A DNA stretch of 64,000 nucleotides, taken from the NCBI GenBank assembly GCA_963377175.1, contig CAUJNA010001890.1:248001-312000 (forward strand). Direction: 5' to 3'. The notes beneath the pieces are model-generated. The model worked only from the letters and a program-made list of their open reading frames with translations. It ran no database searches and had not been told where the DNA came from. Within the stretch, counting starts at the first letter, position 1. Each line of letters opens with the position of its first letter. The translations under genes and the position numbers were made by a program. This DNA is from Effrenium voratum. Lineage: Eukaryota > Sar > Dinophyceae > Suessiales > Symbiodiniaceae. Shown piece after piece: positions 43,574-60,500 of the stretch.

Positions 43574-45427
43574 GCATTTGTTTGCCACTTGCAGCTGGAA
43601 TCCACAAAACTTTCGCCTGGACCATGTGGGCAAGTCTCTTTTGAGAGCTGGCCCTTTTACAGGAAATGCCCTGAAGGAAGCTGCCTGTTTTGGGGGCCCA
43701 AGTGGAGACAAGCTCATGTTCCTCGAAGACCAACCTTCTGTCAGGTTACACGGCATTGGGGGAGCATCTTTCGCACCCTTTCGAAGGGAAATCAATTGGA
43801 GGCTCTTTGGGCAAGCTTGGTGTTGCAACAGGACCGACTGGGCTGCATGCGGCCAGTTTGCATGAAGATCCCAGGGTTTCAGTGGCACTGTTTTCCTTTT
43901 GTCTTTCTTGGGCGACTGGACTGGCGACTGGACTGGGGGATCGGCGCGACAGTTCCAGTAGAGCCGGTGCAACAGCCACTGGCGCAACAGTCGGCACAGC
44001 GCCGCGCGAAGAAAAGAGATACAGGCTTGGGTCGAATGTGTTTCTACAATAACCTAGGGAAGCCCAAAGCAGGGTGGTTGAACAGCTTTGGCTTGAACAT
44101 CATGGAACCGGGCACCTTTTTTGCAAGAGTTGCAAAGCTCACAAGAGGGTGTTGGAAGTCTGCTTTCCTTTGGGGGCGGACTCTGACTTCCCTGTTTGCT
44201 GGAAAGAGGCCAATTGGCCCAACACAGACGGTGGAGGTCTGGCAGCTTGCTTCAGTGGCCTTTGCACCTGCCTAGGAAGGCTGACAAGTGAGGCTCGGTC
44301 AACAATCCAGGTTTGTCTGTGATTCACTTGCAGTCGGGACATGGGGGGCTTAATAGAAAATTGAGCAAAGACCAGGGGAGTCACTCAGTTTGCCATGCCG
44401 TCTTGTGGAAGCATTCGTTGACAGTGGCTGCGCCGTGCGCAAGCACAAGGCTTTGCATGTACCAGCTTGTGGGCGTAGGGGAATTTCTGCTTTCATTGGG
44501 CCTTTTTGGTGGGCCTCATGGAATTTGTGTGCACGAACTGCCTTTATGAGCCGTTCGTTCGATACCTACCCATGGCTTCGCAAAATAATTGGTCACCAAA
44601 AGCTGCGCAGGCTGCACGTTTTAGGAAAGGCCGCATGAGTCGCACGCAGAGTGATCTTTTCACATGATGGTTGTTGCCTCATGCGACCAAATGGACTATG
44701 AGGGCTTCTTTCTGCAGAGTTGTGCCTATAGTAGTTGGAATGCTATGCAACAACCCAAGGTGGTTCAAGCCCTAACTCAAAATCCTGTCTTAGGGGATCC
44801 TGGCAAAGAACCTGAGCTCGCCGTACCTAGGCAGCAAAGGATGCTTTCTTCTGCAGAGATGCTTGGACAATTGCAGACGCGCCAAACGCTTACGTGTGCA
44901 ATGTGCACGGCTGGTTTCAGGCAACAACCACTCTTCGCGGAAGAACTCAAGCTCCATGCCTCCCTTGAAATGGTTAACATGGAATGCAAAGTTTCCGAAC
45001 ACGTCGCCCGGGACCTTTTTGCTCTCCCCTTTTGGCTGTCCTTCATTTCCCCTTTGAACCACGGGCCATTTGGCTACTTGCTCAGTTCCTCGCAGCCGAC
45101 TCGCGCGCGTGGGAACATGCTTTTCGGCGAGTTCCGGGACCCTCAAAATTCCCTTTAAGCATGTTATTGCCCAAATGATGGGGTGAAATCTTTTTTTTGT
45201 TCTGGGTAGTTTGAGGGTCCAGGTCTTTTGTTTTGGGAGCCTGGAAGCCAAATACCCCCTTCCGGCAATGGAAGCGGACAGAGGGAAAGGTTGGAAGACT
45301 GCCATCCTCGAACCGGCTTGCCCGAAAGGTGCTATTGCTCCCATAGAGTTTACGGTGACAACCACTGCCATTACGGTTCCCAAGACCCCTCACAAGAGAC
45401 ACTCCTTTTGATCAGGCAGCCCTTTTT

Positions 45428-45540
45428 TCGTTGGTGATTTGGATTGGTGGCTTGGGGATTTGAACTCCTGGTCCTCAAAGGTCCTTGTGGAGGGTGGGAC
45501 ACCCCCTATCCAAACTACCGATCCAAACCAATTAGCGGGA
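45428..45540 (-). repeat. Family H element, copy 3
   Basis: GGATTTGAACTCCTGGTCCT then GTGGAGGGTGGGACACC; ends GGATTGGTGGC and CCGATCCAAACC are inverted. Confidence 0.65.
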
Positions 45541-45670
45541 AGCCAAGACACTTGGGTGTGAAAGTAGTCTTGACTTCCGGCACTCCACCCAAGAAATTCC
45601 ACATCCTTATCTTTGCATTTGCTGAATAAATATGTGCTATGTTCCCCTGTTGGTTCTTCAGGCAACCTAT

Positions 45671-45803
45671 TGTGGATGGTTGCGATATCCGTTCGCAGCA
45701 CCTGAGAAATCACGGAAGCCATTCTTTGTTGGCCTCGAGAGAATCGAACCATTAAGGGTTTCTTGTTAGGTGGAGTAAAATGGATTTCTCAACCATCCAC
45801 AGG
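45671..45803 (+). repeat. Family A element, copy 6
   Basis: TGTGGATGGTTGCGATATCC / GGATTTCTCAACCATCCACA, upstream of the zinc-finger gene exons. Confidence 0.7.
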
Positions 45804-45836
45804 GTTTTTTTAGCACCCCTGGGTTGGCCGTTCCCA

Positions 45837-45928
45837 CCTGGAGTCTCCATGACCTTTAAAAACTGGGGTCATTGCCAACAAAAATGAGGCATTGACCCAT
45901 TTTTAAAAGGGCCATGGAGACTCCAGGC
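45837..45928 (+). repeat. Family B hairpin, copy 5
   Basis: CCTGGAGTCTCCATGACC / GGCCATGGAGACTCCAGG, immediately before candidate exon a of the zinc-finger gene. Confidence 0.85.
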
Positions 45929-45976
45929 ACCGGTCTTTGGATTGTTGTCTTCTTATTTTTTCGGGACGAAAGAAAG

Positions 45977-50591
<4,615 letters not shown>

Positions 50592-50814
50592 GCTGGAACC
50601 ATGGGCCGTAGGTGTGCCTCTTTTTTTTTTTAAGGTTAGTTTGGTTGGAAATAGGTGGCACTGGTATTGACGGGCTCTATTCCGCTTACCACACATATGG
50701 CAAGAAGTTTGCGGAACCAAGTTTCCCAATAGAAAGCTGCCCCATTAAAGTACCAGAAAAGGGCGGCCCTTTGCTGCTGAGGAACCAGTTTCAGAAATCT
50801 TACCATGATGAAAT

Positions 50815-50990
50815 GTCAGAAATGGGTGGCTTGTTTCTTGCGCGTGGCCACGCTGCTGAGGTATAGCAACCTTCATCAACAAACAATAAGGCAGATTGCT
50901 GGCATCGCATAATATGAAAAATAGTTATTGTGTGCCGGTCAAGAAGTCATGTCAACGTTGAGAAGCTTGCTTACAGATGTTGCAGTTTGA
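50815..50990 (+). repeat. Dispersed 175-bp repeat, copy 1
   Basis: TGTCAGAAATGGGTGGCT, CGCGTGGCCACGCT, ATAAGGCAGATTGCTGGCAT and GACGTTGCAG-like end; matches 55165-55345. Confidence 0.7.
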
Positions 50991-51244
50991 CTTTGGTACA
51001 CTGGAATAGTTACAATAACATGGTTGACATATACTTACCGACGTGATGTCAAATTTGACTTTTGGCGTATATTATGTGAATTTGATATTTTTTAGCTTGA
51101 ATATCAATATAAATACACAAGTGTTTGTTAGGTTAGTTGACGCTGAATGCAGGACGTGTTTTTGCCTGTTGACTTTAGTAGTATGTATTCCCCAATTATT
51201 GTGCGGGGTTCTTACTTTTGAGGCCTTCCTTCCTGACGTCCACA

Positions 51245-51425
51245 GACTTATTTTCACTCGCGCAACTTGCACTTATTGAGTTCAACCAGTCCCACTCTCA
51301 CTCACTCCACTTACACATGCTTACTGTCATTTACTCAACTTACACTTACCAACTTGCGCATACTTGTTTTCACTCACTCAACTTACGCTCACTAGCTTCC
51401 GCATTCTTACCCTCACTCCCTGAAC
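51245..51425. repeat. Degenerate CACTCACT-like array
   Basis: Recurring ACTCACTCAACTTACACTCA-like units with poor periodicity, about 20-30 bp. Confidence 0.6.
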
Positions 51426-53106
51426 TTTTTGCCGGGCAGGCGCATTACTTTGTTCACGCGGATGCGGTTCTCCGTGGGCGCAGCGCTGTAGACTGGTTTG
51501 GGCGCACAGGCTTTTTTGGACTAATCCGGACCTGGCCAGTCGTCTCCGTCTCCGGTCCTTTATTTGGACCCTTATTGAGGGCTGGAGAAGGGCTCGATTC
51601 ATCACATGTCAAACCTTGCCTTTTAGCCAACTTGTAACGTAACAATCAATTTGCTGTTTCCGGCTAGCCTTTTTTTGCTTCCGGAAATGGCAACCCTTGA
51701 GACTATGAAAGGAGTTGGCATTGGCAGACGTATTGGCAATAGCTTTGGTAATGTAAAGTTGTGTTGTTTTAAGTTGGTCTGAGTTTTGGGCCGGACAGGG
51801 GCGTTATTAATCAGAGGGGTTTCTGGGAGATGCCCAAAAAAATACGGGTGCCGTTGAAGTTGGCTGGCAGTCGGCTGAAAAAAAAGGCGTCTTTAATCAG
51901 AAGGGTTTCACTATTCAAGTTCTAACATTACTTTACTTTTTCTCACTCAACTCACACTCTCTGACTTTGCATGCCTTTCTGGGCAAATCATAACGAGCTC
52001 AGCCAAGGTACGAGGTGTGCAAAAAGATTTAGCGAGGCATGGCACGAGGTAAAATGGCAGAAATTCGCCAGGAGGGGTGAGAGCTGAGGACTCGGCATTT
52101 CGGGCCATCGTTGCCATTAAGCGGCTGGTGAAATTCCGCCCTCTCGCGCGTTTCGGGCAATTGCCGGGCAAAAGACAACAGCAGCTGGGAGCAAAGAATT
52201 TCATCAAGCGCAGGAATTGAGCTCAAAGCCCTTGGGCTGGATGTGAGTGATGCCACTACACTATTTTCCCTCGATACGGATGGCAATGAAATGGCAATAT
52301 TCAGAAACCAAATGACAATAGCTTGGGCAAAGACTGCCCGATACACTGCGTTTTGTTTTTTTCTTTTCGCGGAGCGTTTGCACACATAATTTAGAAATAC
52401 AAAGATGTGGTTATTTGATTCAGAACTTGTGAACATTGTTCACATGGTTTCTGAAATTACTATTTAGGCTTTTCGTTGTGTTGGCTAGTTTGGCCAGTCT
52501 CAGAATTAAATTATTTACATTCTTGATGTTTCATATATGCTAATCTGTAAACACTTGCTTCAGACTAGATATTAATTCCTAAGCCCGCCCTATAAATTGC
52601 AACATCACGTGGGCCCTTTTCATCCGGGCCATTGAATAATTATTGCAGCACAGTAGGTCTAAATGCCAAACATACTGCCAAGAACAAGCATACTAGCACA
52701 TGCACTATTCTAAGAGGACTCATGTGAGCTCTCAGAGCCAGCTCTTTTGCGGTCACGGTCAGGTTAGTTTGCTTCTCGTTGGGGAACTTTAGCATAACAC
52801 CCGCTACCAGCACTGCGCAAGTGCTGCCAAGTTGGCGTCACTTAGGGGTCAAAGTTAAACGACGTCACTTTTTGGCTAAGTGATGCTCTACTGAATTCCA
52901 ATAAATATCCACAACATTGCCCGGGCGAGGGGCAGGGCAAAGAGGACCACAGTCAGCACAGTGCGCGCCAACCGCTGCAAAAATAACTGCTCATGATTTG
53001 CCAGCACGTGGCCACGCAAGCTCCATGTACATCACGAGCGCATCGCTTGCAGGTTGTTTGCTCGGCCTGCGAATCGCTTGCTCATCGACTCGCGTCGCTC
53101 GCTTTG

Positions 53107-53343
53107 CTCGACGTCACTAGCGTGTCGCTCGCGTGTCGCTCGCGTGTCGCGTGCGAGTCGCCCCGTGTCGCTTGCATGTTGCCCCGTGTCGCTTGCGTGT
53201 CGCTTGCGTGTCGCTTGCGTGTCGCTTGCGTGTCGCTTGCGTGTCGCTTGCGTGTCGCTTGCGTGTCGCTTGCGTGTCGCTTGCGTGTCGCTTGCGTGTC
53301 GCTTGCGTGTCGCTTGCGTGTCGCTTGCGTGTCGCCCCGTGGG
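53107..53343. repeat. 11-bp minisatellite
   Basis: About 20 copies of GTGTCGCTTGC. Because 11 is not a multiple of 3 the array is open in all frames and mimics a repeat protein; I do not call it a gene. Confidence 0.9.
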
Positions 53344-54469
53344 GCGGCACGCGTTGCGCTGGCTTGCGTGTCGCCTTGTTTTGCTTGCGTATCGCCCGGC
53401 GCTGCTTCTTTGCCCAGATGTCTTTTGGAGCCGTATCCAGTTTTGTCCAAACTCAGTCTCAGAGTGTGGGCGGCAACTTTGCTGAACAGTTCAAATGGCC
53501 GCTGGGCTTGGAACACGCCCAACAGGCCTAGCTTCCAAATGGTCTCCAAACTGTTGGGTTATAAACCTGAAGCTCTGCCGATTGCATTTGTCAAAAGTGC
53601 CCTCAAACTGACAACACTTTCACAAAGCTGAGAACAACAGTTGTTGGGTGGTGCTGGTTCTGGCAAGTTTCATCTACCACCACAGCCCAAACAAGCACAT
53701 GCAACAGGATATTCAACGTACTTTCGAGTTCAGACTGGTAATTGCCTCTCTGCACAGCATATGGCGCGCCAGGTGGGCAAGCATTTATTTCCCAATTCTA
53801 TTTTCTGTTGCGTGTGTTGCTTTTCCTCGCTTTTTATATTTTAGTGAAATATAGATTTAAATATCAAATTGTGATATACAGAGACTTGCCCATCCGATGA
53901 TTATTTTCCATGTTTAGGGTTTTTTTGTAGTATGGTTCTGGCTTTTTCCTCAAATAGTGGTTACATTGCGGGGTTCTTCCGGTAAGAGGAAATAGTTAAG
54001 GCTGGGTTAGATCGAGGGTTCGCGCTCAAAGTGTTGGCCCTGTGCGTGTAAGTAGTCTTCGGTGAGACAGTCTCGAGCGAAATTGGGGTTCGCGCTGGCG
54101 GTGCTCTCTCGCTGTGGAGCCGTGCGCATTTTTCGGCTGGTACTGGCAGGGCCGACAGTTATTAAGCGCTATGTTTTGCAGGAATGTTTTTCAGGAAGCC
54201 TCGTTACGACGCTTGGACAATCGGAGCTCTAAATCCAAAGTTGTCTTGCGTGCGACAGCTTCGCATGAAGCGGACCCTTTTTAAAACTGCACAAATTGTG
54301 CGTTGACGGCTGGTTTCCGTGGCCAGCGCAGCATTCTGTGAGGCTGGCATGTGCAGTGTGTTTTGCGCTGATGCTATGGGTTGCGAAGCAAGCGCGGCAT
54401 TTTCACAGGTCTGTGAATTTTGCGGCATGCGCAGCGTTTAACTCATTTGCAAGCTTTGCAAAACGAAAG

Positions 54470-54760
54470 TGAACCCTTTGCGGAGATCGCGCGCGTCGAA
54501 GCGCTCTCGCCGTGGCACCGTGCGAAGGCATCTTGCGCTCGGCTCTCGCTGTGGCACCGTACGAATGTGTCTTGAGCTCAGCGAACCCTCTGCGAGGTTG
54601 AAGCGCCCTCCGTGTGGCGCGAGCGAATGTGTCTTGGTCACGGCGAAGCCTCTGCGGAGATCCTGCCGCGTCGAAGCGCTCTCGCTGTGGCGCTGTGCGA
54701 ATGCGCCTTGCTCTCAGCGAGCCCTCTGCGGAGATCGAAGCGCTGTGCTGTGGCGTTGTT
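54470..54760. repeat. GC-rich degenerate tandem repeat
   Basis: Units of roughly 65-80 bp built from GCGAACCCTCTGCGGAGATC, GTCGAAGCGCTCTCGCTGTG and GTGCGAATGTGTCTTG; four or five imperfect copies. Confidence 0.75.
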
Positions 54761-55164
54761 TGCTTTCGCAATCGGTCGCGCACGAAAATCGCAACTTTGA
54801 AGTAGAACAAGTAGTACGCGAAGTGCGCTCCCGCAGCTCAGGCAAAATCGCGCGGTTGAAACGCGAAAGCAGCATGCGAAGAGGTTTATTTTAGGGGGGA
54901 GGGGGGGCGAGTTTGGCTTCCAACTCAACCCACGCACGCAGCTAATAAGACGAGCAACGAGCTACGAGGCTCAGTAAGCCAAAGCCGTCGGAAGTAGAGT
55001 TGCACGAAGTTTGTCTATGTTGCGAAATCCAGACATCGCACCACCTTTCAGAACCCCTGGAATGATGATTCCCCTGGATTTCGTCCATCCACTGGACATC
55101 CTACACTGCAAGAAGAACTGCAGAAATCAGTTTCCAACTTCCCTTTGAGAGAAAGCTTTCCATC

Positions 55165-55345
55165 AATGTCAGAAAAGGGTGGCTCAGGTTTTTTGTCGCG
55201 CGGCCACGCTCCTTATAGCAAGCTCCGTCAACAGACAACAAGGCAGATTGCTGGCATTGCGCAGTATGAGAATGAATTAAAATATTCCAATATTCAGACG
55301 TCATGTCAATGCTGGGAAACTTGCATAGACGTTGCAATTTGACGC
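55165..55345 (+). repeat. Dispersed 175-bp repeat, copy 2
   Basis: TGTCAGAAAAGGGTGGCT, CGCGCGGCCACGCT, CAAGGCAGATTGCTGGCATT and GACGTTGCAATTTGACG; same order as 50815-50990. Confidence 0.7.
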
Positions 55346-55452
55346 CCTTCCCCAACAACAATCTGGGAAAGAGGGGGGGCCACGGGTTCCACGCAAGCAT
55401 TGGCGCATTTGGGCGGACTCCAACTGGCCATCCAAAATGGACCAATTTAAAG

Positions 55453-55545
55453 AGACAGAGAGAGAGAGAGAGAGATAGAGAGAGAGACAGAGAGAGGGAG
55501 AGAGGAGAGAGGGAGAGAGGAGAGAGAGAGAGAGAGAGAGAAAGA
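55453..55545. repeat. GA microsatellite
   Basis: GA with GAGG and ATAG interruptions, intergenic. Confidence 0.95.
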
Positions 55546-55741
55546 CCCAACGCCGCTCTTTTGGCTTTTTTCCGGGAATCTGTGAAATCGCAGCATGATG
55601 GATCAAGCAGCGGTCCAGGTTGCACCTTTTAACGTGCAGCAATGCAGGCCTCGGACCATGGCATGCCGGAGCTCCAAGTAAGCAAAGAGAGGCAAGGTAC
55701 AAAGCTGACCAATCGTTTAGGTAGCAATCTTGGGTGTGCTG

Positions 55742-55872
55742 CTGTGGATGGACGAAATTCGCTTCTGGCACCACCTAAGAAACCATGGAATGATTCGATC
55801 CCCCTGTAAATACCAACAAAAACTCATTTCACCATGGTTTGCAAGAGCTGCAGGATTTTGCCCATCCACGGT
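55742..55872 (+). repeat. Family A element, copy 7
   Basis: TGTGGATGGACGAAATTCGC / CTGCAGGATTTTGCCCATCC; intergenic, showing the family is not limited to introns. A partial copy lies at 55035-55095. Confidence 0.75.
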
Positions 55873-56282
55873 ATAATCCCTTCCCCAAACATTTTAAGCG
55901 TGACCCTCCTTGAAAGAAGTAGTTTTCCGCGAAAAACATGTTTATTCTTGGTCCCTTCGGGTTAAACAAATCTCACGCATTTGTTATGCAAGGGGTTTTA
56001 ACGGTTCAGGCCCCTTTTGTGAAATGCTTCCACTGCATTGAGTAATTGTTTAAGCAGGCAGGTTGGTAGGTGCCTGTTTCTAACATGTTGGCAGGGTCGC
56101 CGCGCCGATCCTTTTCGAAAGCCGAGCAACTCCCCAAATGTTGTTGTCTTAAGAATTGAAATGAATCTAGGCAGTTTCAGATTCTGTGCGTTTGGGCTTT
56201 TGAAGGAAAGAATTGGGGCCCGCAATACGGCCCGAGTTGGGCTTAGCATTTGTTTAAACTTGCATTCTATTCCCGGACCTGA

Positions 56283-56876
56283 TTGTTTGTTGGAGTCTGG
56301 AAAGACATTGTTTTTGTTATTACGGCGACCTTTCTTATTTTATTGAAATCGCTACGCGATCCGCCGGCGCCATTTGTGGTGCGACGACTGCCGCGACTAA
56401 CTGCCTATCCCTCCCATATGCTGAGAATGGAGGCAGCCAGACCTGCCTATCAGGTCGGACGAAAGGTCCAAGCCCAAAACGTCATGAACTTCAGACGCAA
56501 AACAATTGGCCAAGTACTGGGAATGCAGCTTGCAAAAACCCAGTTTCTCCATTGTTCCGAAAATCAACCATCAAAAATGGATGGCAGCAACCCTCTTCAA
56601 ATACATTTTGGGGGGGATGTTTCGCAGCAGCGCTCCTATACTAATGGTAATGGGGATTCAAAAAAGGCACATGTTGTCCAATTTTCGCAGGTCCTTAGAT
56701 CGTCGCCGCATTGGCTCCGCAAAAAGCCCAAACATGCCAAATCCAACATCGCTCAACACAGTAAACCACAATCTGATATCAGCAGAAAAAAAACAAGTCG
56801 TGCCGCCAAGCCAGCCCTGATAATGCTTGGAATGCAGGTTCTTACCACTGTAGCCCCCCTTCCAGGACCTCAATAA
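56283..56876 (+). CDS. Unrecognised open reading frame
   Basis: 197 codons from ATG, starting with a hydrophobic stretch (DIVFVITATFLILL) followed by a basic, Gln/Ser/Lys-rich part. A second frame is also open for about 100 codons over the same bases, which lowers confidence. Could be an element remnant or a single-exon gene. Confidence 0.2.
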   Translation: MFVGVWKDIVFVITATFLILLKSLRDPPAPFVVRRLPRLTAYPSHMLRMEAARPAYQVGRKVQAQNVMNFRRKTIGQVLGMQLAKTQFLHCSENQPSKMDGSNPLQIHFGGDVSQQRSYTNGNGDSKKAHVVQFSQVLRSSPHWLRKKPKHAKSNIAQHSKPQSDISRKKTSRAAKPALIMLGMQVLTTVAPLPGPQ

Positions 56877-56896
56877 ACCACGCCGGATAATTGCAG

Positions 56897-57002
56897 GGTG
56901 TTGGACAGCAACTTTTGCTTGGCCTCGCCGAGAGCCTTCGGCTTTAACAGAAAGTTCCGAAGGAAGAGCAAGTTGCGGATTGCCATCTACACGCTCGACT
57001 GA
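56897..57002 (+). CDS. Candidate terminal exon of an unknown gene
   Basis: After an acceptor-like TTGCAG, reads VLDSNFCLASPRAFGFNRKF then RRKSKLRIAIYTLD and TGA. A basic C-terminus only 30 bp before the first possible ATG of the TIR-like gene. Speculative. Confidence 0.2.
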
Positions 57003-57029
57003 TTAGGAATATTAGGAAGAAGAGATAAA

Positions 57030-57519
57030 GTGGGTTCACTTGTCCTTCCCTTCCTCTCAAATGTAGCATTTGTGGGGTGGTACTGGTGGATCAGTTTCCT
57101 CTTAGGGACTTGTCAGGTGCCATGTCAACGTGGTTCGAACCCTAGGAGTGATGGCAGCCTTGATGCCGTGGCGGCTGACACCATTTCGAAATCGCCGGGC
57201 AGTGACTGCAGCTATGAGATTTCGCCGGCCAGTAATATTTGGCTCCATGATGTCGGAAATGAGAGTTCGCTGGGCAGCAGCAGCAGCAGTGAAACTGGCG
57301 TGGAGAGGGCGCCATCACTAGAGCTGCAACTGGCAAGTTGGCTTGCGAAGATGGAGCTGACCAGCCCCCGTTTCCTTCGAGCAACGCCAGCATATCGCTG
57401 TGGATGCGCTTTTTTCCGCGAGAGAGGCAGCGGTTCTGCCTTGGCCAGCGAGCAAGTGAAGACCATCTCCAAGTTTATGTCCCACAGCTGGCAGTCAAAT
57501 CCTTTCTGGAAAGCACTTG
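57030..57519 (+). CDS. TIR-like gene exon 1
   Basis: Ser-rich cytoplasmic part followed by EQVKTISKFMSHSWQSNPFW. Open from an ATG at 57030; an acceptor (CAG before 57117) would keep the same frame. Donor GT at 57520. Confidence 0.65.
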
Positions 57520-60500
57520 GTCTCTCGGTTGCAAGTGGCAACCTTGCTCCGTCGCCTCATCTTCTCACACGGAAAAGTGGATACTGTGGATGGACGAAAT
57601 CCTGCACCACTTTGAAACCATGGGAAACCATCTGTTGTTGTTATGTAAAAGGGAATCGAATCATTCCGTTGGGTTTCTTAGGTGGTGCGAAATGGATTTC
57701 GTTCATCCACAGTATCCCCAAAAAAAAATCCAAAGATATCCCCACAGCATAGACCCGAGAGAAAAAGCCTCGAGGGCAAAAGGGTCCAGCGCAGGGACCC
57801 GAAAGCCCCAAGTCATTAGCACATCCACCCATCCTTCGGCAGCGCCCCCATTTTTAGGAGCATGTTGAGGAGGCCCAGCTTTTGTTCTTTGTTTTTGACT
57901 TGTCTGTTTTTGGTTCCCCCTTTTTCCTTTTTGAATCAGGTGGTTTTGAAATCTCGTTTGGGCTTGTTTGTTTTTTTGGTTGTTTTTTTTTGGGCTTCGA
58001 ATCCTGGCGCCACGCGCCAGGTCTGCTTCTCTTCTACAACTGGAAGCCCGCCGTGGTGGCCAGCTGCTTCAGCGCTGCGCTGGTGACGCTGCTCTCCAGC
58101 TTGGGGCTGCTACCAGGCGAGGTGCCCGGTAGCCAGCAGTTTGCTGTATGGCTTGCAGCAAAGGGGCACTAAAAACAGTACCAGAACAAACAAAAAATAG
58201 AAACCGGAAAACCAATGAAACTAAAAAAACACACATTCCAGCACCATTTGTAGCTGATGTGCCCTTGTGTGAGCCATTTGGGGTATTGACATCCCTTGGA
58301 GGGTGCTTGTGGTAGAGTCTAAAGACAAGTCCACACTGCGGCTTTTAAAGTGGGCTTTCCAAAAATGGCATGACCCTGATTTTGTGACCCCTTCACTTTG
58401 GTTACGACTGGTAGTTTTGAGCCTCAGGCGTTCTGGTGACGATGCGATCCAGCCCGCAGCCCGCGTTGCTGGCGCCATGGAGTTTGTCTGCAGGCACGGC
58501 CGATCGTTTAGGGTCCTCTCCCCCCAAAAACAAGAGGACTGTTTGAGTTGTTTGTTTTTAATTCTCCCCCCCCCCCCAAAAAAAAAAGGAAAGCAGAAGA
58601 AGAAAAATCGTTTGAGACAAGCACATGTTAGGGGCGCTCCAAGTCCAACATGGGCTCCATTGTTTGGTACCGCGGCCACTGGCTGACTGGTTGCAACTGC
58701 CGTGTTCCGCTCGTTGGTCGGTCTGGCTGTTGAAGTTTGCTCCAGGGCTTCTTACCTTTCTGCTGGTGTTGATACTTCGGCCTCCCCACGAGCTGATCTT
58801 CTTCGATCTGCTCTGCATCAATCAAAGCGATGCCGTCGAGAAGGAGAATGGTGTCTTTCCTGTTTCTGGCATGCTGTGTGTTTCTTTGTTTGTTTGTTTG
58901 TTTGTTTTTTTTGTTTGTTTGTTTGGTGGGTGGGTGGGTGGGTGGGTTGGTTGGTTGGTTGGTTGGTTCTCCTGTTCTTCAATCTTCCTTTTGGGGTTTG
59001 ATAGAAACCAATTTCTTGCTGTGACACAGGTGTGCTGAACATTGGGGCCTGCCTGAAGCGTTCCGAGAAGCTGCTGATACTGTGGGATGCCAGCTACTGT
59101 CAAAGGACCTGGTGCGTCTTCGAGTTGGCGGCGTTTCTCAAGACCCATGAGATCCAAGACGTGCTAGTCCAGCCCTTGTCTATGTCGATCGTGTTCAGCT
59201 TTTCGTTCTTATATTGCTCGTTGTTTCTTCGCTGCTCTTGGTACGATTTTTGTGGCTTGGGTCTTTGGCGTTGTTCTTGTTTCTGCAGCCAAGAGGACAC
59301 ACTCACATACCTAAATATATACATGCTATGTTTTCCAGCTGTTAGAGTGCATGCACTTTGTACGGCCGCTATTCCTATCGCTACAGGCCTTGAGCTTTAT
59401 GCACTTTAAAGACAACAGCCCGGAGGTACGAAGAGAGCTACAGTGCCTAGGCCATCACAGAGTTCACTTTGGTTGTGAACATGCTAGCAGCGCAGTGAAG
59501 AAAACACACACCCGCGAAAGATCTGGCAGCTCAACAGCAGTAGCAGGAACGGCTGGCAGGAGCGCGCAAGTACAAGATAGCATCATCGCAGCAATGTGTT
59601 CAATCTTGGTGAGCACAAGCGGTGGGGACAGTGTTGCACTTTAACAACTGCGACACTGGCAACCCCGGCAGCAATTGCCACACAAGCTACAAACACAACC
59701 AGGCACACTATGAGAACAACTCGTGTCATCAGGACCAGACACTATCTCCATAGCAAATGTCTGGCCTTGTGTGTGTGCCGGGCATTGCATCTGGCCCACA
59801 AGCCGCCTGTGTGCTTTGGTGGTCCAGTAGCGCTTCACTCTCTGCTGTGCCTTTGCAATGTGACAGTCCAAGTGTTGGTGACGGGTTGCATGTGGTCGTG
59901 CCGTTTTGCAGGCTGGTGTTGATATTTGTTGCTTTTGTGAGTGTGTGTGATGTTCCTGCCAAGGAAGTATGTGTGTGTGGTTAGTTCTGTGTCAAAGTTG
60001 CCATCTCTCGCTGAAAACTTGATGGTGTTGACCCTTATTCTGCCTTTTGTTGTTTTCTAGTTGCGGGTGGCTCCATTGTGTAGCTTGTTGCTGTAGTGCG
60101 CTGTTGTTTGCCTGCACGGCATCACCTCTTTGTTAGGTGTGGCCAGTAGTGATGGCCTCCTCTGGTGCGTTGGCGATGTCGCCATTGGCTACTGTTTTCT
60201 TCTGCTTTGTCCGTTGCTTCCCTGTTGTGTTGCGCTGTGCCTCTATGGCACTTGCTCAAAGGTATGGTCTTGCGTGCGTGCAGTCCAAAAGTTGCTGGTT
60301 GCACGATTGCCCTTGCTCTGACAATGACAACCTTGTGGAATTGTGCGTTGTAGTGCCTTTGCCAAGCCAGATTCCATAGTCTTGGCCCAAGCTTTTGACA
60401 TTGGCTCACTGGGGAAACGTGTGCTGCATTGCTCTCTACCCCATCTGTTGAAGTAGCTCGTGGCGCAACAGGTGCGCGCCGGTTTTCAATGTACGCGCTA

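Larger units (their letters stand above)
43236..45976. other. FGE to zinc-finger gene interval
   Basis: Several open stretches (43690-44050, 44664-45158) with unremarkable composition and no recognisable motif; they may be exons of the zinc-finger gene or old element sequence. Family C, A and B copies lie at 43466, 45671 and 45837. Confidence 0.4.
50592..57029. other. Intergenic region before the TIR-like gene
   Basis: AT-richer stretches (50880-51130, 52380-52720) alternate with arrays at 51245, 53107, 54470 and 55453 and family A copies at 55035 and 55742. No protein family recognised; see the two weak candidates at 56283 and 56897. Confidence 0.5.

Noticed and set aside
43690..44275. Overlapping open frames downstream of FGE
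   Set aside because: Two frames are open at once and neither has a known motif; left as unresolved interval.
52029..52436. Minus-strand 135-codon frame
   Set aside because: No recognisable motif and composition like the surrounding intergenic DNA.
53082..53549. Minus-strand frame with ATRKRHASDTQ repeats
   Set aside because: Opposite strand of the same minisatellite.
52993..53631. 212-codon frame with repeated ACVSLACRLRV
   Set aside because: Product of an 11-bp minisatellite that is open in all three frames.
57110..57145. Possible tRNA T-arm (GGTTCGAACCC)
   Set aside because: No cloverleaf or acceptor stem could be built, and it lies inside the TIR-like exon 1 frame.
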